Shown: positions 45,795 to 53,529 of the stretch, piece after piece
Layout: each line of letters opens with the position of its first letter
Position numbering within the stretch: the stretch's first letter is position 1
Assembly (NCBI GenBank): GCA_900551095.1
Contig: URUJ01000002.1
Location: forward strand, 1 to 64,000
Source of the DNA: an uncultured Anaerococcus sp.
Lineage (GTDB): Bacteria > Bacillota > Clostridia > Tissierellales > Peptoniphilaceae
Length of the DNA stretch: 64,000 nt
Direction of reading: 5' to 3'
Made by a program: the position numbers and the translations under genes
The notes under the pieces: generated by a model
Told to the model about the DNA's origin: nothing
Seen by the model: only the letters and a program-made list of their open reading frames with translations
Databases searched by the model: none

Positions 45795-46070
45795 CTAAAT
45801 TTTATTTAGCTTATCTATTATTTTCTCTATTTCGTCGATTTTTTCCTTGATCTCATCTTCGTTTTTTTGTTTTAAACTATCATAGACACAATGTTCAAGA
45901 TGGCCTCTTAGGACTTCTTTATTTACATTTTTTAGGATTGAAATTGATGCCATTATTTGGTTTGATATGTCAACACAATATCTGTCATCTTCTATCATTT
46001 TAATTAAACCGTCGATTTGGCCACCGACGGTTTTAAGTTTTCTGATAGTTTTGTTTTTATCAGCATGCAT
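45795..46070 (-). CDS. csoR: Copper-sensing transcriptional repressor CsoR
   Basis: A 91-residue all-helical metal-sensing repressor of the CsoR/RcnR family. The Cu(I) ligands Cys32, His57 and Cys61 ('RYCVD', 'RGHLEHCV') are all present, which favours copper over nickel or formaldehyde sensing. It lies directly after copA (stop and ATG abut) and so is co-transcribed with the gene it should control. The palindrome at 48607-48625 is the probable operator. Confidence 0.93.
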   Translation of the reverse strand: MHADKNKTIRKLKTVGGQIDGLIKMIEDDRYCVDISNQIMASISILKNVNKEVLRGHLEHCVYDSLKQKNEDEIKEKIDEIEKIIDKLNKI

Positions 46071-48593
46071 TTATTTGGATTCAATTCCTTTGTATTCGTA
46101 TCCTGCTTCGGTAATAGCTTCTTCAATTACTTTTTCATCAATATTTCCCTCATAGCTAATTTCAGCATTTTTATCGTCAAGACTAACAATTGCTTCGTTT
46201 ACTCCTTCAATATTTTCTAGGGCGTTTTTAACGTGTTTAGCACAGTTATTACAGCTCATTCCATTAACATTAATAATCATTGTTTTTACTTCTTTCATTT
46301 TATTCTCCTTTAAATAGTCGTTTTCTATATTTTCATTTGTTTTAATTATTGCACTCGATTTAAATCTTCTTAGCCTTAGTGAGTTTAAACATACGAAGAC
46401 TGATGATAAACTCATGGCAAAGGCTGCAAACATAGGATTTAATTTAAGTCCAAACTTTGGATAAAATACTCCTGCAGCAAGAGGTATTAATATTACGTTA
46501 TAAAAGAAAGCCCAAAACAAGTTTTCCCTTATAGTTTTTATTGTTGCCCTGGATAAGTCAATTGATTTTACAAGGTCTAGTAGACTATTTTTAACTAAAA
46601 CAACATCAGCTGAGTCGATGGCAATATCTGATCCTTTTCCTATGGCTAGACCAATATCAGATCTAACGAGGGCTGGAGCATCATTAATGCCATCACCAAC
46701 CATAGCAACTTTTTTACCATCTTTTTGCAATTTATTTACTACCTTATCTTTATCTTGAGGCAGTACTTCAGCAAATTTTTTATCAATATTTAGTTTTTTT
46801 CTAATGGCTTCGGCTGTGATCTCGTTATCTCCAGTAACCATTGTAACTTCAAATCCTTCATTTTTTAGCATCTCTATGGCGATTTTTGAAGATTCTTTTT
46901 CTAAATCTTTTGCAGAGATTATACCTATTACTTCACTATCATTAGCAAAATACATTGAAGTTTTTCCATCTTTAGATAATTCTTCACTCAAGTTTTTGTA
47001 ATCATTTAGCTTTATATCATTTTCTTCTATGAGCCTTAAGTTACCTGCATAGTAAAGTTTATTATTTATTTTTCCTTTTATACCTTTCCCTACAATTGAC
47101 TCAAAGTTATCAACAGTTAAAATTTTACTTTTCTTTTCACTAGCGTAGGTTTTTATAGCATCAGATAGGGGATGTTCGGATAAATTTTCTAAAGATGCTG
47201 CTATTTCTAGGAAATAACTTTCGTCTAGATCAGTAATTACATCAGTAACAACAGGTCTTCCTTCAGTTATAGTACCTGTTTTATCTAGTAATATTGTGTC
47301 AACCTTGTGCAGGTTTTCTAAACTTTCAGCATTTTTAAATAAAAGTCCAAGTTCAGCAGATTTTCCAGTTGCAACCATGATTGCCATTGGAGTTGCAAGA
47401 CCGAGTGCACAAGGACATGATATAACAAGAACAGATATCATAAGGTTTAGGGCAAATTCAAAATCTTTAGTAAAAGTGTACCATATGATAAAAGTAACTA
47501 TAGAAATTGCTATTACTGCTGGTACAAAAATTGCAGATATTTTATCGGCAAGTTTTGCTATAGGGGCTTTTGTTTCATTAGCTTCATTTACTAGATTAAT
47601 TATTTGTGCCAATGTAGTATCTTCACCTACTCGTGTCGCTGTAAATTTAAATGAACCTTGTACATTAATTGTAGCGGAAATAACCTCATCACCAATATTT
47701 TTATTTATTGGAATGGATTCGCCTGTAATTGCTGATTCATCAACTAGGGACGAGCCTTCAATTATTTTGCCATCTACTGGTATTCTTTCACCAGGTCTTA
47801 TAACGATAACATCTCCTTTAACAATGTCTTCTGTTGCAATCTCAACTTCAGTATCATCCCTAATAACGGTTGCTTTATCTGGTGATAAATCCATGAGATT
47901 TTTTAAAGATGCTTTGGTTTCTCCCTTACTCCTTGCTTCAAAATACTTACCTAGTGTGATTAAAGTTAGAATCATTGCAGAAGACTCAAAGTAAAGGTTG
48001 TGTCTATATGAATCTATTGTCTTAAAGTCAGAAAATCCTGCTGCATAAGCCATTCTCATTATAACAAAAATGCCATAAACTAGAGCGGATGATGATCCAA
48101 GAGCAACAAGGGTATCCATATTTGGATTTCTATTTGCAAGTGATTTAAAACCTGATATAAAAAATTTTCTATTTGTAAATACTATAGGAATTGTAAGAAG
48201 AAACTGTATAAAAGCATTGTTTATAGCACCCTTACTTCCTTTTAATATTTCGAAAATAGGTAAACCTATCATTGGTCCCATAGCAACATACATGAGAATT
48301 GCCATAAAGAAAAATGATATTTTAAGACTAAATTTAGTGTTATCTTCTTCATTTTCTTTTAAATCATTATTTGAATTTTCCTTCTTATCTTTAAGGCTTG
48401 CTTCATAACCTGCCTTTGAAACCGCATTTATAATATCTTCTACAGATATTTTATCTTCATTATAGTCAACGCTCATTGATTCATTTATAAGATTAACATT
48501 TACATCATTAACACCAAGTTTTCTAATAGCTCTATCAACGGCTGTTTGACATGATGCGCAAGTCATCCCATAAACATCAAATCTTTTTTTCAT
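46071..48593 (-). CDS. copA: Copper-exporting P1B-type ATPase CopA with C-terminal CopZ-like domain
   Basis: An 840-residue membrane pump. The N-terminal heavy-metal domain has 'GMTCASC' (Cys12, Cys15). The transmembrane metal site is 'SCPCALGLATP', the phosphorylated Asp is in 'DKTGT', and 'VGDGINDAPAL' is the hinge. The ATPase proper ends near 'LRLRRFKSS'. A linker and then about 75 more residues form a second heavy-metal domain ('NGMSCNNCAKH'), like the chaperone CopZ. That placement at the C-terminus is unusual. ATG 48593 was chosen because AAGGAGGT lies before it; ATG 48608 would overlap that site. Single operon with csoR. Confidence 0.94.
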   Translation of the reverse strand: MKKRFDVYGMTCASCQTAVDRAIRKLGVNDVNVNLINESMSVDYNEDKISVEDIINAVSKAGYEASLKDKKENSNNDLKENEEDNTKFSLKISFFFMAILMYVAMGPMIGLPIFEILKGSKGAINNAFIQFLLTIPIVFTNRKFFISGFKSLANRNPNMDTLVALGSSSALVYGIFVIMRMAYAAGFSDFKTIDSYRHNLYFESSAMILTLITLGKYFEARSKGETKASLKNLMDLSPDKATVIRDDTEVEIATEDIVKGDVIVIRPGERIPVDGKIIEGSSLVDESAITGESIPINKNIGDEVISATINVQGSFKFTATRVGEDTTLAQIINLVNEANETKAPIAKLADKISAIFVPAVIAISIVTFIIWYTFTKDFEFALNLMISVLVISCPCALGLATPMAIMVATGKSAELGLLFKNAESLENLHKVDTILLDKTGTITEGRPVVTDVITDLDESYFLEIAASLENLSEHPLSDAIKTYASEKKSKILTVDNFESIVGKGIKGKINNKLYYAGNLRLIEENDIKLNDYKNLSEELSKDGKTSMYFANDSEVIGIISAKDLEKESSKIAIEMLKNEGFEVTMVTGDNEITAEAIRKKLNIDKKFAEVLPQDKDKVVNKLQKDGKKVAMVGDGINDAPALVRSDIGLAIGKGSDIAIDSADVVLVKNSLLDLVKSIDLSRATIKTIRENLFWAFFYNVILIPLAAGVFYPKFGLKLNPMFAAFAMSLSSVFVCLNSLRLRRFKSSAIIKTNENIENDYLKENKMKEVKTMIINVNGMSCNNCAKHVKNALENIEGVNEAIVSLDDKNAEISYEGNIDEKVIEEAITEAGYEYKGIESK
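46296..46310 (-). promoter_or_regulatory. Internal ribosome binding site and in-frame start for a free CopZ-like protein
   Basis: On the - strand, inside copA, AAGGAG (46305-46310) lies six bases before an in-frame ATG (46296-46298). Translation from there to the copA stop (46071) would give a 75-residue CopZ-like protein beginning MKEVKTM. The site is as good as those of the surrounding genes. Confidence 0.55.
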
Positions 48594-48606
48594 TAAACCT
48601 CCTTCC

Positions 48607-48625
48607 ATACCCCCAGGGGGTGTAT
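48607..48625. promoter_or_regulatory. CsoR operator upstream of copA
   Basis: ATACCCCC-A-GGGGGTGTAT is a G/C-rich palindrome in an AT-rich region, like the CsoR boxes of copper operons in Firmicutes. It covers the predicted copA transcription start, so a bound repressor would block it. Confidence 0.82.
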
Positions 48626-48631
48626 ACTAAT

Positions 48632-48659
48632 ATTATATTTAACTAGATATCTTTGTCAA
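48632..48659 (-). promoter_or_regulatory. Promoter for copA-csoR
   Basis: On the - strand: TTGACA (48654-48659), a 16-base spacer, TATAAT (48632-48637). The start falls within the CsoR palindrome. Confidence 0.8.
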
Positions 48660-48666
48660 GTATAAT
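48638..48666 (+). promoter_or_regulatory. Promoter for acyP, overlapping the copA promoter
   Basis: TATAAT at 48661-48666 with TTTAAC at 48638-48643 and a 17-base spacer. It overlaps the divergent copA promoter, so the two may compete. Confidence 0.5.
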
Positions 48667-48683
48667 AAATACAAGGAGTAAAT

Positions 48684-48953
48684 ATGAAAAGATACCAGAT
48701 TATTTTTAAAGGAAGAGTTCAGGGAGTAGGGTTTAGATTTCAAGTAAAAATGCTTGCAGATAAGTTGGATTTGACTGGAACGGTTAGAAATCTTTATGAT
48801 GGAAATGTAGAAGTTTATATTCAAGGTAACGGAATTAATATCTATAAATTTTTTGAAGGTATTGAAAATATAAACTTTGCTAGAGTTGAAAGTAAAGAAA
48901 TAGATGAAGTAGCTATCAAAGAAGACGAGAGTGACTTTGAAATAGTTTATTAA
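48684..48953 (+). CDS. acyP: Acylphosphatase
   Basis: An 89-residue enzyme hydrolysing acyl phosphates. The catalytic Arg18 is in 'GRVQGVGFRF' and Asn36 in 'LTGTVRNLYDGNVEV'. Length and motifs are typical. It has an AAGGAG site and stands alone before the murT promoter. Confidence 0.95.
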   Translation: MKRYQIIFKGRVQGVGFRFQVKMLADKLDLTGTVRNLYDGNVEVYIQGNGINIYKFFEGIENINFARVESKEIDEVAIKEDESDFEIVY

Positions 48954-48955
48954 TT

Positions 48956-48984
48956 TTGAAATATTCGTAAAAAAGGTATATAAT
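48956..48984 (+). promoter_or_regulatory. Promoter for murT-gatD
   Basis: TTGAAA (48956-48961), a 17-base spacer and TATAAT (48979-48984). The -10 ends only six bases before the murT ATG, so the predicted transcription start is at or next to the start codon. Confidence 0.72.
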
Positions 48985-48990
48985 ATTGGT

Positions 48991-50313
48991 ATGAGTTTAA
49001 AAAGCAAATGGGTTAAAGTATTAGCAAAATCAATTAGAAATATATTAAAACTATTAAATAGAAAAGCTACATCTCTACCAGGTTACATCGCCTATAAATT
49101 AGACAAGGATATACTGAAGGAATTATCAAAGAATACAAAATTTATTTTTGTAACTGGTACAAATGGAAAAACAATGACAACTCACTTTTTAGTTTCGATA
49201 TTAAGGGAACATTTCCCTGTAGTTTTAACCAATGAATCAGGCTCCAATATGATTCAGGGAATTATCACAACCTTATTAGATAACCCTAGTAATGAAGAAA
49301 CCATAGCTGTCCTTGAAGTTGATGAAGCTAACTTGGTTAGGATTGGTGAATATCTCAAAGCAGATTACATTGCTCTTACAAATATATTTAGAGATCAAAT
49401 GGATAGGTTTGGTGAAATATATAATATTTTGGATAAAATTATTGAGGGAATTGACCTTATGCCTGAAGCCAAAATAATAGCTAATGGTGATTTACCGATT
49501 TTTTCTTATGAAAGTCTAAAAAAGTTTAAACCAACTTATTATGCAATTAGAGAAGGCAATAATCAAAATTATGATATGGACGCCGAATTTAATTCAGATG
49601 GGATTGTTTGTCCGCTATGTCACAGTGTTTTAAAATATAGGACCGTAAATTATTCATCATTGGGAGATTTTTCATGTCCTAATTGTGACTTCAAATCTCC
49701 TGTGATTAAGTATAAGATCGATGAGATTACGAGTCTTAACCCAAATTATTCAAAGTTTTTTATAGATGCAAAGTCATTTGAAGTAAATGTTGGTGGTATT
49801 TATAATGTTTACAATGCCTTGACTGCAGTATCTGTAGCTTACGAATTAGGCTTATCCTATGAAGAAATTGAAAATGGATTAAAAAAACAAAAAAATGTTT
49901 TCGGTAGACAAGAGATTATAAAATTATTTGATAAAAATATTATCATAAACTTAGTTAAAAATCCTACTGGACTCAATCAAGTTATTGATTTGATAAGATT
50001 AGAAAAAGAGCCAATAAGCTTAGTTTGTTTATTAAATGATAACTATGCAGACGGACTAGATATAAGTTGGATTTACGATTCTTATTATGAAAATTTAAGT
50101 AGTTTAGATATTAAAGATGTTTATGTATCTGGAAAAAGAAAAGCAGATATGAAAAGAAGACTAGAGATAGCTGATATATATGACGGAGATATAAAAGAAT
50201 TTGATTATGAGGTGGAGATAGAGGATATAATTAAAAATGCTCACACTGAAAATATCTATATTTTGTCAACATATACAGCAATGCTTAGGTTAAGGGAGGT
50301 GCTTGCCTTATAA
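48991..50313 (+). CDS. murT: Lipid II isoglutaminyl synthase, subunit MurT
   Basis: A 440-residue Mur ligase-like protein that, with GatD, amidates the D-glutamate of lipid II. The ATP site is 'FVTGTNGKTMTTH'. 'LTNIFRDQMDRFGE' is the family hallmark. A zinc ribbon inserted at about 205-235 has two Cys pairs ('CPLCHS' and 'CPNCDF'). The C-terminal DUF1727 region follows. No Shine-Dalgarno sequence is seen before the ATG; see the promoter entry for the leaderless interpretation. Confidence 0.93.
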   Translation: MSLKSKWVKVLAKSIRNILKLLNRKATSLPGYIAYKLDKDILKELSKNTKFIFVTGTNGKTMTTHFLVSILREHFPVVLTNESGSNMIQGIITTLLDNPSNEETIAVLEVDEANLVRIGEYLKADYIALTNIFRDQMDRFGEIYNILDKIIEGIDLMPEAKIIANGDLPIFSYESLKKFKPTYYAIREGNNQNYDMDAEFNSDGIVCPLCHSVLKYRTVNYSSLGDFSCPNCDFKSPVIKYKIDEITSLNPNYSKFFIDAKSFEVNVGGIYNVYNALTAVSVAYELGLSYEEIENGLKKQKNVFGRQEIIKLFDKNIIINLVKNPTGLNQVIDLIRLEKEPISLVCLLNDNYADGLDISWIYDSYYENLSSLDIKDVYVSGKRKADMKRRLEIADIYDGDIKEFDYEVEIEDIIKNAHTENIYILSTYTAMLRLREVLAL

Positions 50314-50951
50314 GAAAGATAAGAATATGCCACTTATACGGAAATTTACTGAATACTTATGGTGATGTAGGCAATCTTATGGCTTTTGAGTACGAACTAA
50401 AAAAAAGAGAAATAGTATCTGAAAGAAAAATTGTTTCTATAGGAGATGACTTTAAGGCTAATGATTACGATTTCGTGTTTTTTGGAGGTGGGCAAGATTA
50501 CGAACAAAACATAGTTAAGGATGATTTAATTAGAAAGAAAGACGAACTTGTAAAATATATAGAAAATGATGGACTATTTATCGCTGTCTGTGGGGGATAT
50601 CAACTCCTAGGCAAATATTACTATAGCGCTGATGGACAAAAACTAGATGGCCTTAATATTTTTGACCACTACACAATTAATCAAGATTCTAAACAACGTT
50701 TTACTGGTCAAATCAAAATAGATGTTGAAAGTTTTAATGAGATATGTCATGGTTTTGAAAATCATGGTGGAAGGACATTTTTGGCAACTAATCAAACGCC
50801 TTTTGGAATAGTAATAGAAGGCAATGGAAATAATGGCGAAGATAAAACAGAAGGTTTTATATATAAAAATACTATTGGCACATACTTGCACGGCCCGCTT
50901 TTAGCAAGAAATGAGAACTTGTGCAAAAAAATTATAGAAAAAATAATATAA
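50310..50951 (+). CDS. gatD: Lipid II isoglutaminyl synthase, glutaminase subunit GatD
   Basis: A class I glutamine amidotransferase supplying ammonia to MurT. The nucleophile is in 'AVCGGYQLLG' and the histidine in 'GTYLHGPLLARN'. The first ATG in frame (50379) would lose the conserved N-terminus ('RICHLYGNLLNTYGDVGN'), which is encoded in frame just upstream. The open frame offers no ATG, GTG or TTG there. An ATA at 50310, overlapping the murT TAA (ATAA) with GGGAGG ten bases before it, is the best start and gives 213 residues. The start is inferred; 50379-50951 is certain. Confidence 0.87.
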   Translation: MRKIRICHLYGNLLNTYGDVGNLMAFEYELKKREIVSERKIVSIGDDFKANDYDFVFFGGGQDYEQNIVKDDLIRKKDELVKYIENDGLFIAVCGGYQLLGKYYYSADGQKLDGLNIFDHYTINQDSKQRFTGQIKIDVESFNEICHGFENHGGRTFLATNQTPFGIVIEGNGNNGEDKTEGFIYKNTIGTYLHGPLLARNENLCKKIIEKII

Positions 50952-50961
50952 GGAGTAGAAA

Positions 50962-51276
50962 ATGACAGAATCAAAACTAAGGACAAAAGAAGCAGATGAA
51001 CTATTTGAAGCTATTTTAATGCTTAAAGATGTTGAGGAATGTTACCAATTTTTTACAGATATATGTACAGCTAGAGAAATTCAATCTATTTCACAAAGAT
51101 TACATGTAGCAAAATTATTAAAAATAAGAAAAACATACTCAGTGATAGAAGAAGAAACAGGAGCTTCAACTGCAACTATATCAAGAGTAAACAGATCTTT
51201 GAATTATGGTGCTGGTGGATATGACCTAGTTCTTGAAAAACTTATTGAGAAGGATTTAAAGGAATCAAAAGAGTAA
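50962..51276 (+). CDS. TrpR-like DNA-binding protein, YerC/YecD family
   Basis: A 104-residue helical protein with the Trp-repressor-like helix-turn-helix: 'CTAREIQSISQRLHVAKLL' and 'IEEETGASTATISRVNRSL'. YerC family members are conserved in Firmicutes, often near pcrA, but regulated genes are not established from sequence. It follows gatD by ten bases with AAGGAG, and a terminator separates it from pcrA. Confidence 0.88.
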   Translation: MTESKLRTKEADELFEAILMLKDVEECYQFFTDICTAREIQSISQRLHVAKLLKIRKTYSVIEEETGASTATISRVNRSLNYGAGGYDLVLEKLIEKDLKESKE

Positions 51277-51296
51277 GCTAACTTACTCTTTTTTTT
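51269..51296 (+). terminator. Terminator after the YerC-family gene
   Basis: AAGAGTAAG and CTTACTCTT form a nine-pair stem around a four-base loop, followed by eight U. The pcrA -10 candidate TATAAT (51301-51306) follows directly. Confidence 0.85.
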
Positions 51297-51331
51297 GCGG
51301 TATAATGAAAAGGTTAAGGAAGGATGTGTAG

Positions 51332-53527
51332 ATGAATTTAGATAGGTTAAATAATAGGCAAAAAGAAGCTGTATTACATAAAAAAGGCCCTTTATTGGTA
51401 TTAGCAGGAGCAGGTAGTGGGAAAACTTCAGTCTTGACATCTAGTATTGCCTATAAAATACAAGAGGAATCTGTAGATCCTAGAAATATATTAGCCATAA
51501 CCTTTACCAAAAAGGCCGCTAATGAAATGAAAGAAAGAGTTGGTGATCTACTAAATATGGACGTATCCTATTTATGGATTGGTACATTCCACTCCATATG
51601 TGCAAGGATACTAAGGATGAACATAGATAAAATAGGTTATTCAAACAATTTTACTATTTACGATAGTCAAGATCAGAAAACTCTAATAAGATATATTATA
51701 AAAGATTTAGGATATAAGGATGATATAAATCCAAGAGCAGCTCAAAGTGTGATTTCTAATGCAAAAAACAAGTCTTTAAGTCCTGAAGATTTTTTAAAAA
51801 TGAATTTTTATATGCAAAATGCAGATGAAATTGCTGAGATATTCAAAAAGTATGAACAAAAGAAATTTGAATATAATGCTTTAGATTTTGATGACTTGAT
51901 TGAAAAAGTCTTGGATCTATTTAATGAGGATAAGGAAACATTAAGATATTACCAAGATAAGTTCGATTATATTTTTGTTGATGAGTTTCAAGATACAAAT
52001 AATTCTCAATATGAACTAATCAAATTTATTGCAGGAAATAATCATAATGTAGTTGCAGTAGGTGATGCTGACCAATCAATATATTCTTTTAGGGGGGCAG
52101 ATATTAGAAATATCTTAAATTTTGAAAAAGATTTTCCAAACTGTACAACTATAAAATTAGAGCAAAATTATAGGTCAACATCAAAGATTTTAAATGCAGC
52201 AAATGAGCTTATAGCAAACAACCTTGAAAGAAAAGAAAAAAATCTTTGGACAGACAATAACGAGGGTTCAGATATAATCTATAAAGAAACATCTGTAGAA
52301 AGTGAAGAAAGCAAGTTTGTTATTGATAAAATAAAAGAATTACTTTCAGAGGGCTATAAAGAGAGTGACATAGTTATCCTTTATAGAACAAATGCGCAAT
52401 CGAGACCCTTTGAGGAAGCTTTACTAAAAAACTTGATAGATTATAAAGTGGTAGGTGGACTTAAGTTTTATGATAGAAAAGAAATTAAAGATTTAATTGC
52501 CTATCTTAACATCTTGGTTAATAGCAAAGATGATGTTAGTCTAAAAAGAATCATTAATGAGCCTAAAAGAGGCATTGGAGAAAAATCTATAGAACAGATT
52601 GAAAAGATAGCAATAACTCATGGGATTTCAATGCTTGATTTAATAACAGATCCTAATTTTTCGGTTTTACTTTCTGATAGATTGAAGAAACTTAGCGATA
52701 AGTTCTATAAACCTCTTGAAGAAATTTTTGTAAATGTAGATAAGTATAGAATTGTGGATTTGATTAATGATGTTCTTGATAAGACAGGATATTTAAGAAA
52801 TCTTGAAAAATCTTTGCTTGTGGAAGACAGGGCGAGGATTGATAATATAAATGAATTCATTTCTTCGGCTGCAGATTATCAAGAAGCAAATCCTGAGGAT
52901 AGTTTGAGGGATTACCTAGAAAATCTATCTCTACTTTCTGAAATAGATAAAACTGAAGAAAGCCTTGAGTCAGTATCTCTAATGACTATGCACCAAGCAA
53001 AGGGTCTTGAGTTTCCTGTAGTTTTTATAGTTGGTCTAGATGAGGGGCTTTTTCCTGGTAAAAGAAGTCTTGATGAAGGAAACCTTGAAGAAGAGAGACG
53101 ATTATTTTATGTTGGTATAACTCGTGCCGAAGAAAAATTATTTATGACAAGCTCTCAAGTTAGAAGAAATTATGGAAAGGTTAGCTATTATAAACCTTCT
53201 CGCTTTATAGATGAAATTAAAGAGTTAATTAAAAAAGATTCCAATAAAGAATTTATTAATTATAACTCAAGATCTTATGAACGTGCCATGAATGAAGACT
53301 ACATGAGAGAAAAGGCGAGACAGTCAGTTCTAGATTTGAAGAAAAAAACTGTAAAGAAAGACAATTCCACCTATCAAGTTGGGGATACTGTTGAGCATAG
53401 TAAATGGGGCAGAGGAATGGTTGTTCAGGTTAAAGAGAGTCCGGAAGGTAACGAATTAGTAATTGCTTTTGATAAAAAAGGACTAAAAAAACTTAACCAA
53501 GATTATGCTCCAATAACAAAGGTATAA
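51332..53527 (+). CDS. pcrA: ATP-dependent DNA helicase PcrA (UvrD/Rep family)
   Basis: A 731-residue superfamily 1A 3'-5' helicase for repair and replication-transcription conflicts. Walker A is 'GAGSGKT' (about 24-30), Walker B is 'FVDEFQDTN', motif III is 'GDADQSIYSFRGA', and motif VI is 'RRLFYVGITRA'. The C-terminal tail includes a Tudor-like RNA polymerase-binding region ('VGDTVEHSKWGRGMVV'). The pcrA-ligA pair is standard in Firmicutes. Confidence 0.96.
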   Translation: MNLDRLNNRQKEAVLHKKGPLLVLAGAGSGKTSVLTSSIAYKIQEESVDPRNILAITFTKKAANEMKERVGDLLNMDVSYLWIGTFHSICARILRMNIDKIGYSNNFTIYDSQDQKTLIRYIIKDLGYKDDINPRAAQSVISNAKNKSLSPEDFLKMNFYMQNADEIAEIFKKYEQKKFEYNALDFDDLIEKVLDLFNEDKETLRYYQDKFDYIFVDEFQDTNNSQYELIKFIAGNNHNVVAVGDADQSIYSFRGADIRNILNFEKDFPNCTTIKLEQNYRSTSKILNAANELIANNLERKEKNLWTDNNEGSDIIYKETSVESEESKFVIDKIKELLSEGYKESDIVILYRTNAQSRPFEEALLKNLIDYKVVGGLKFYDRKEIKDLIAYLNILVNSKDDVSLKRIINEPKRGIGEKSIEQIEKIAITHGISMLDLITDPNFSVLLSDRLKKLSDKFYKPLEEIFVNVDKYRIVDLINDVLDKTGYLRNLEKSLLVEDRARIDNINEFISSAADYQEANPEDSLRDYLENLSLLSEIDKTEESLESVSLMTMHQAKGLEFPVVFIVGLDEGLFPGKRSLDEGNLEEERRLFYVGITRAEEKLFMTSSQVRRNYGKVSYYKPSRFIDEIKELIKKDSNKEFINYNSRSYERAMNEDYMREKARQSVLDLKKKTVKKDNSTYQVGDTVEHSKWGRGMVVQVKESPEGNELVIAFDKKGLKKLNQDYAPITKV

Positions 53528-53529
53528 AT

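Noticed and set aside
47296..47994. 232-codon open frame on the + strand within copA
   Set aside because: It is antisense to the conserved core of the P-type ATPase, has no ribosome binding site and encodes low-complexity serine/isoleucine-rich sequence typical of shadow frames.
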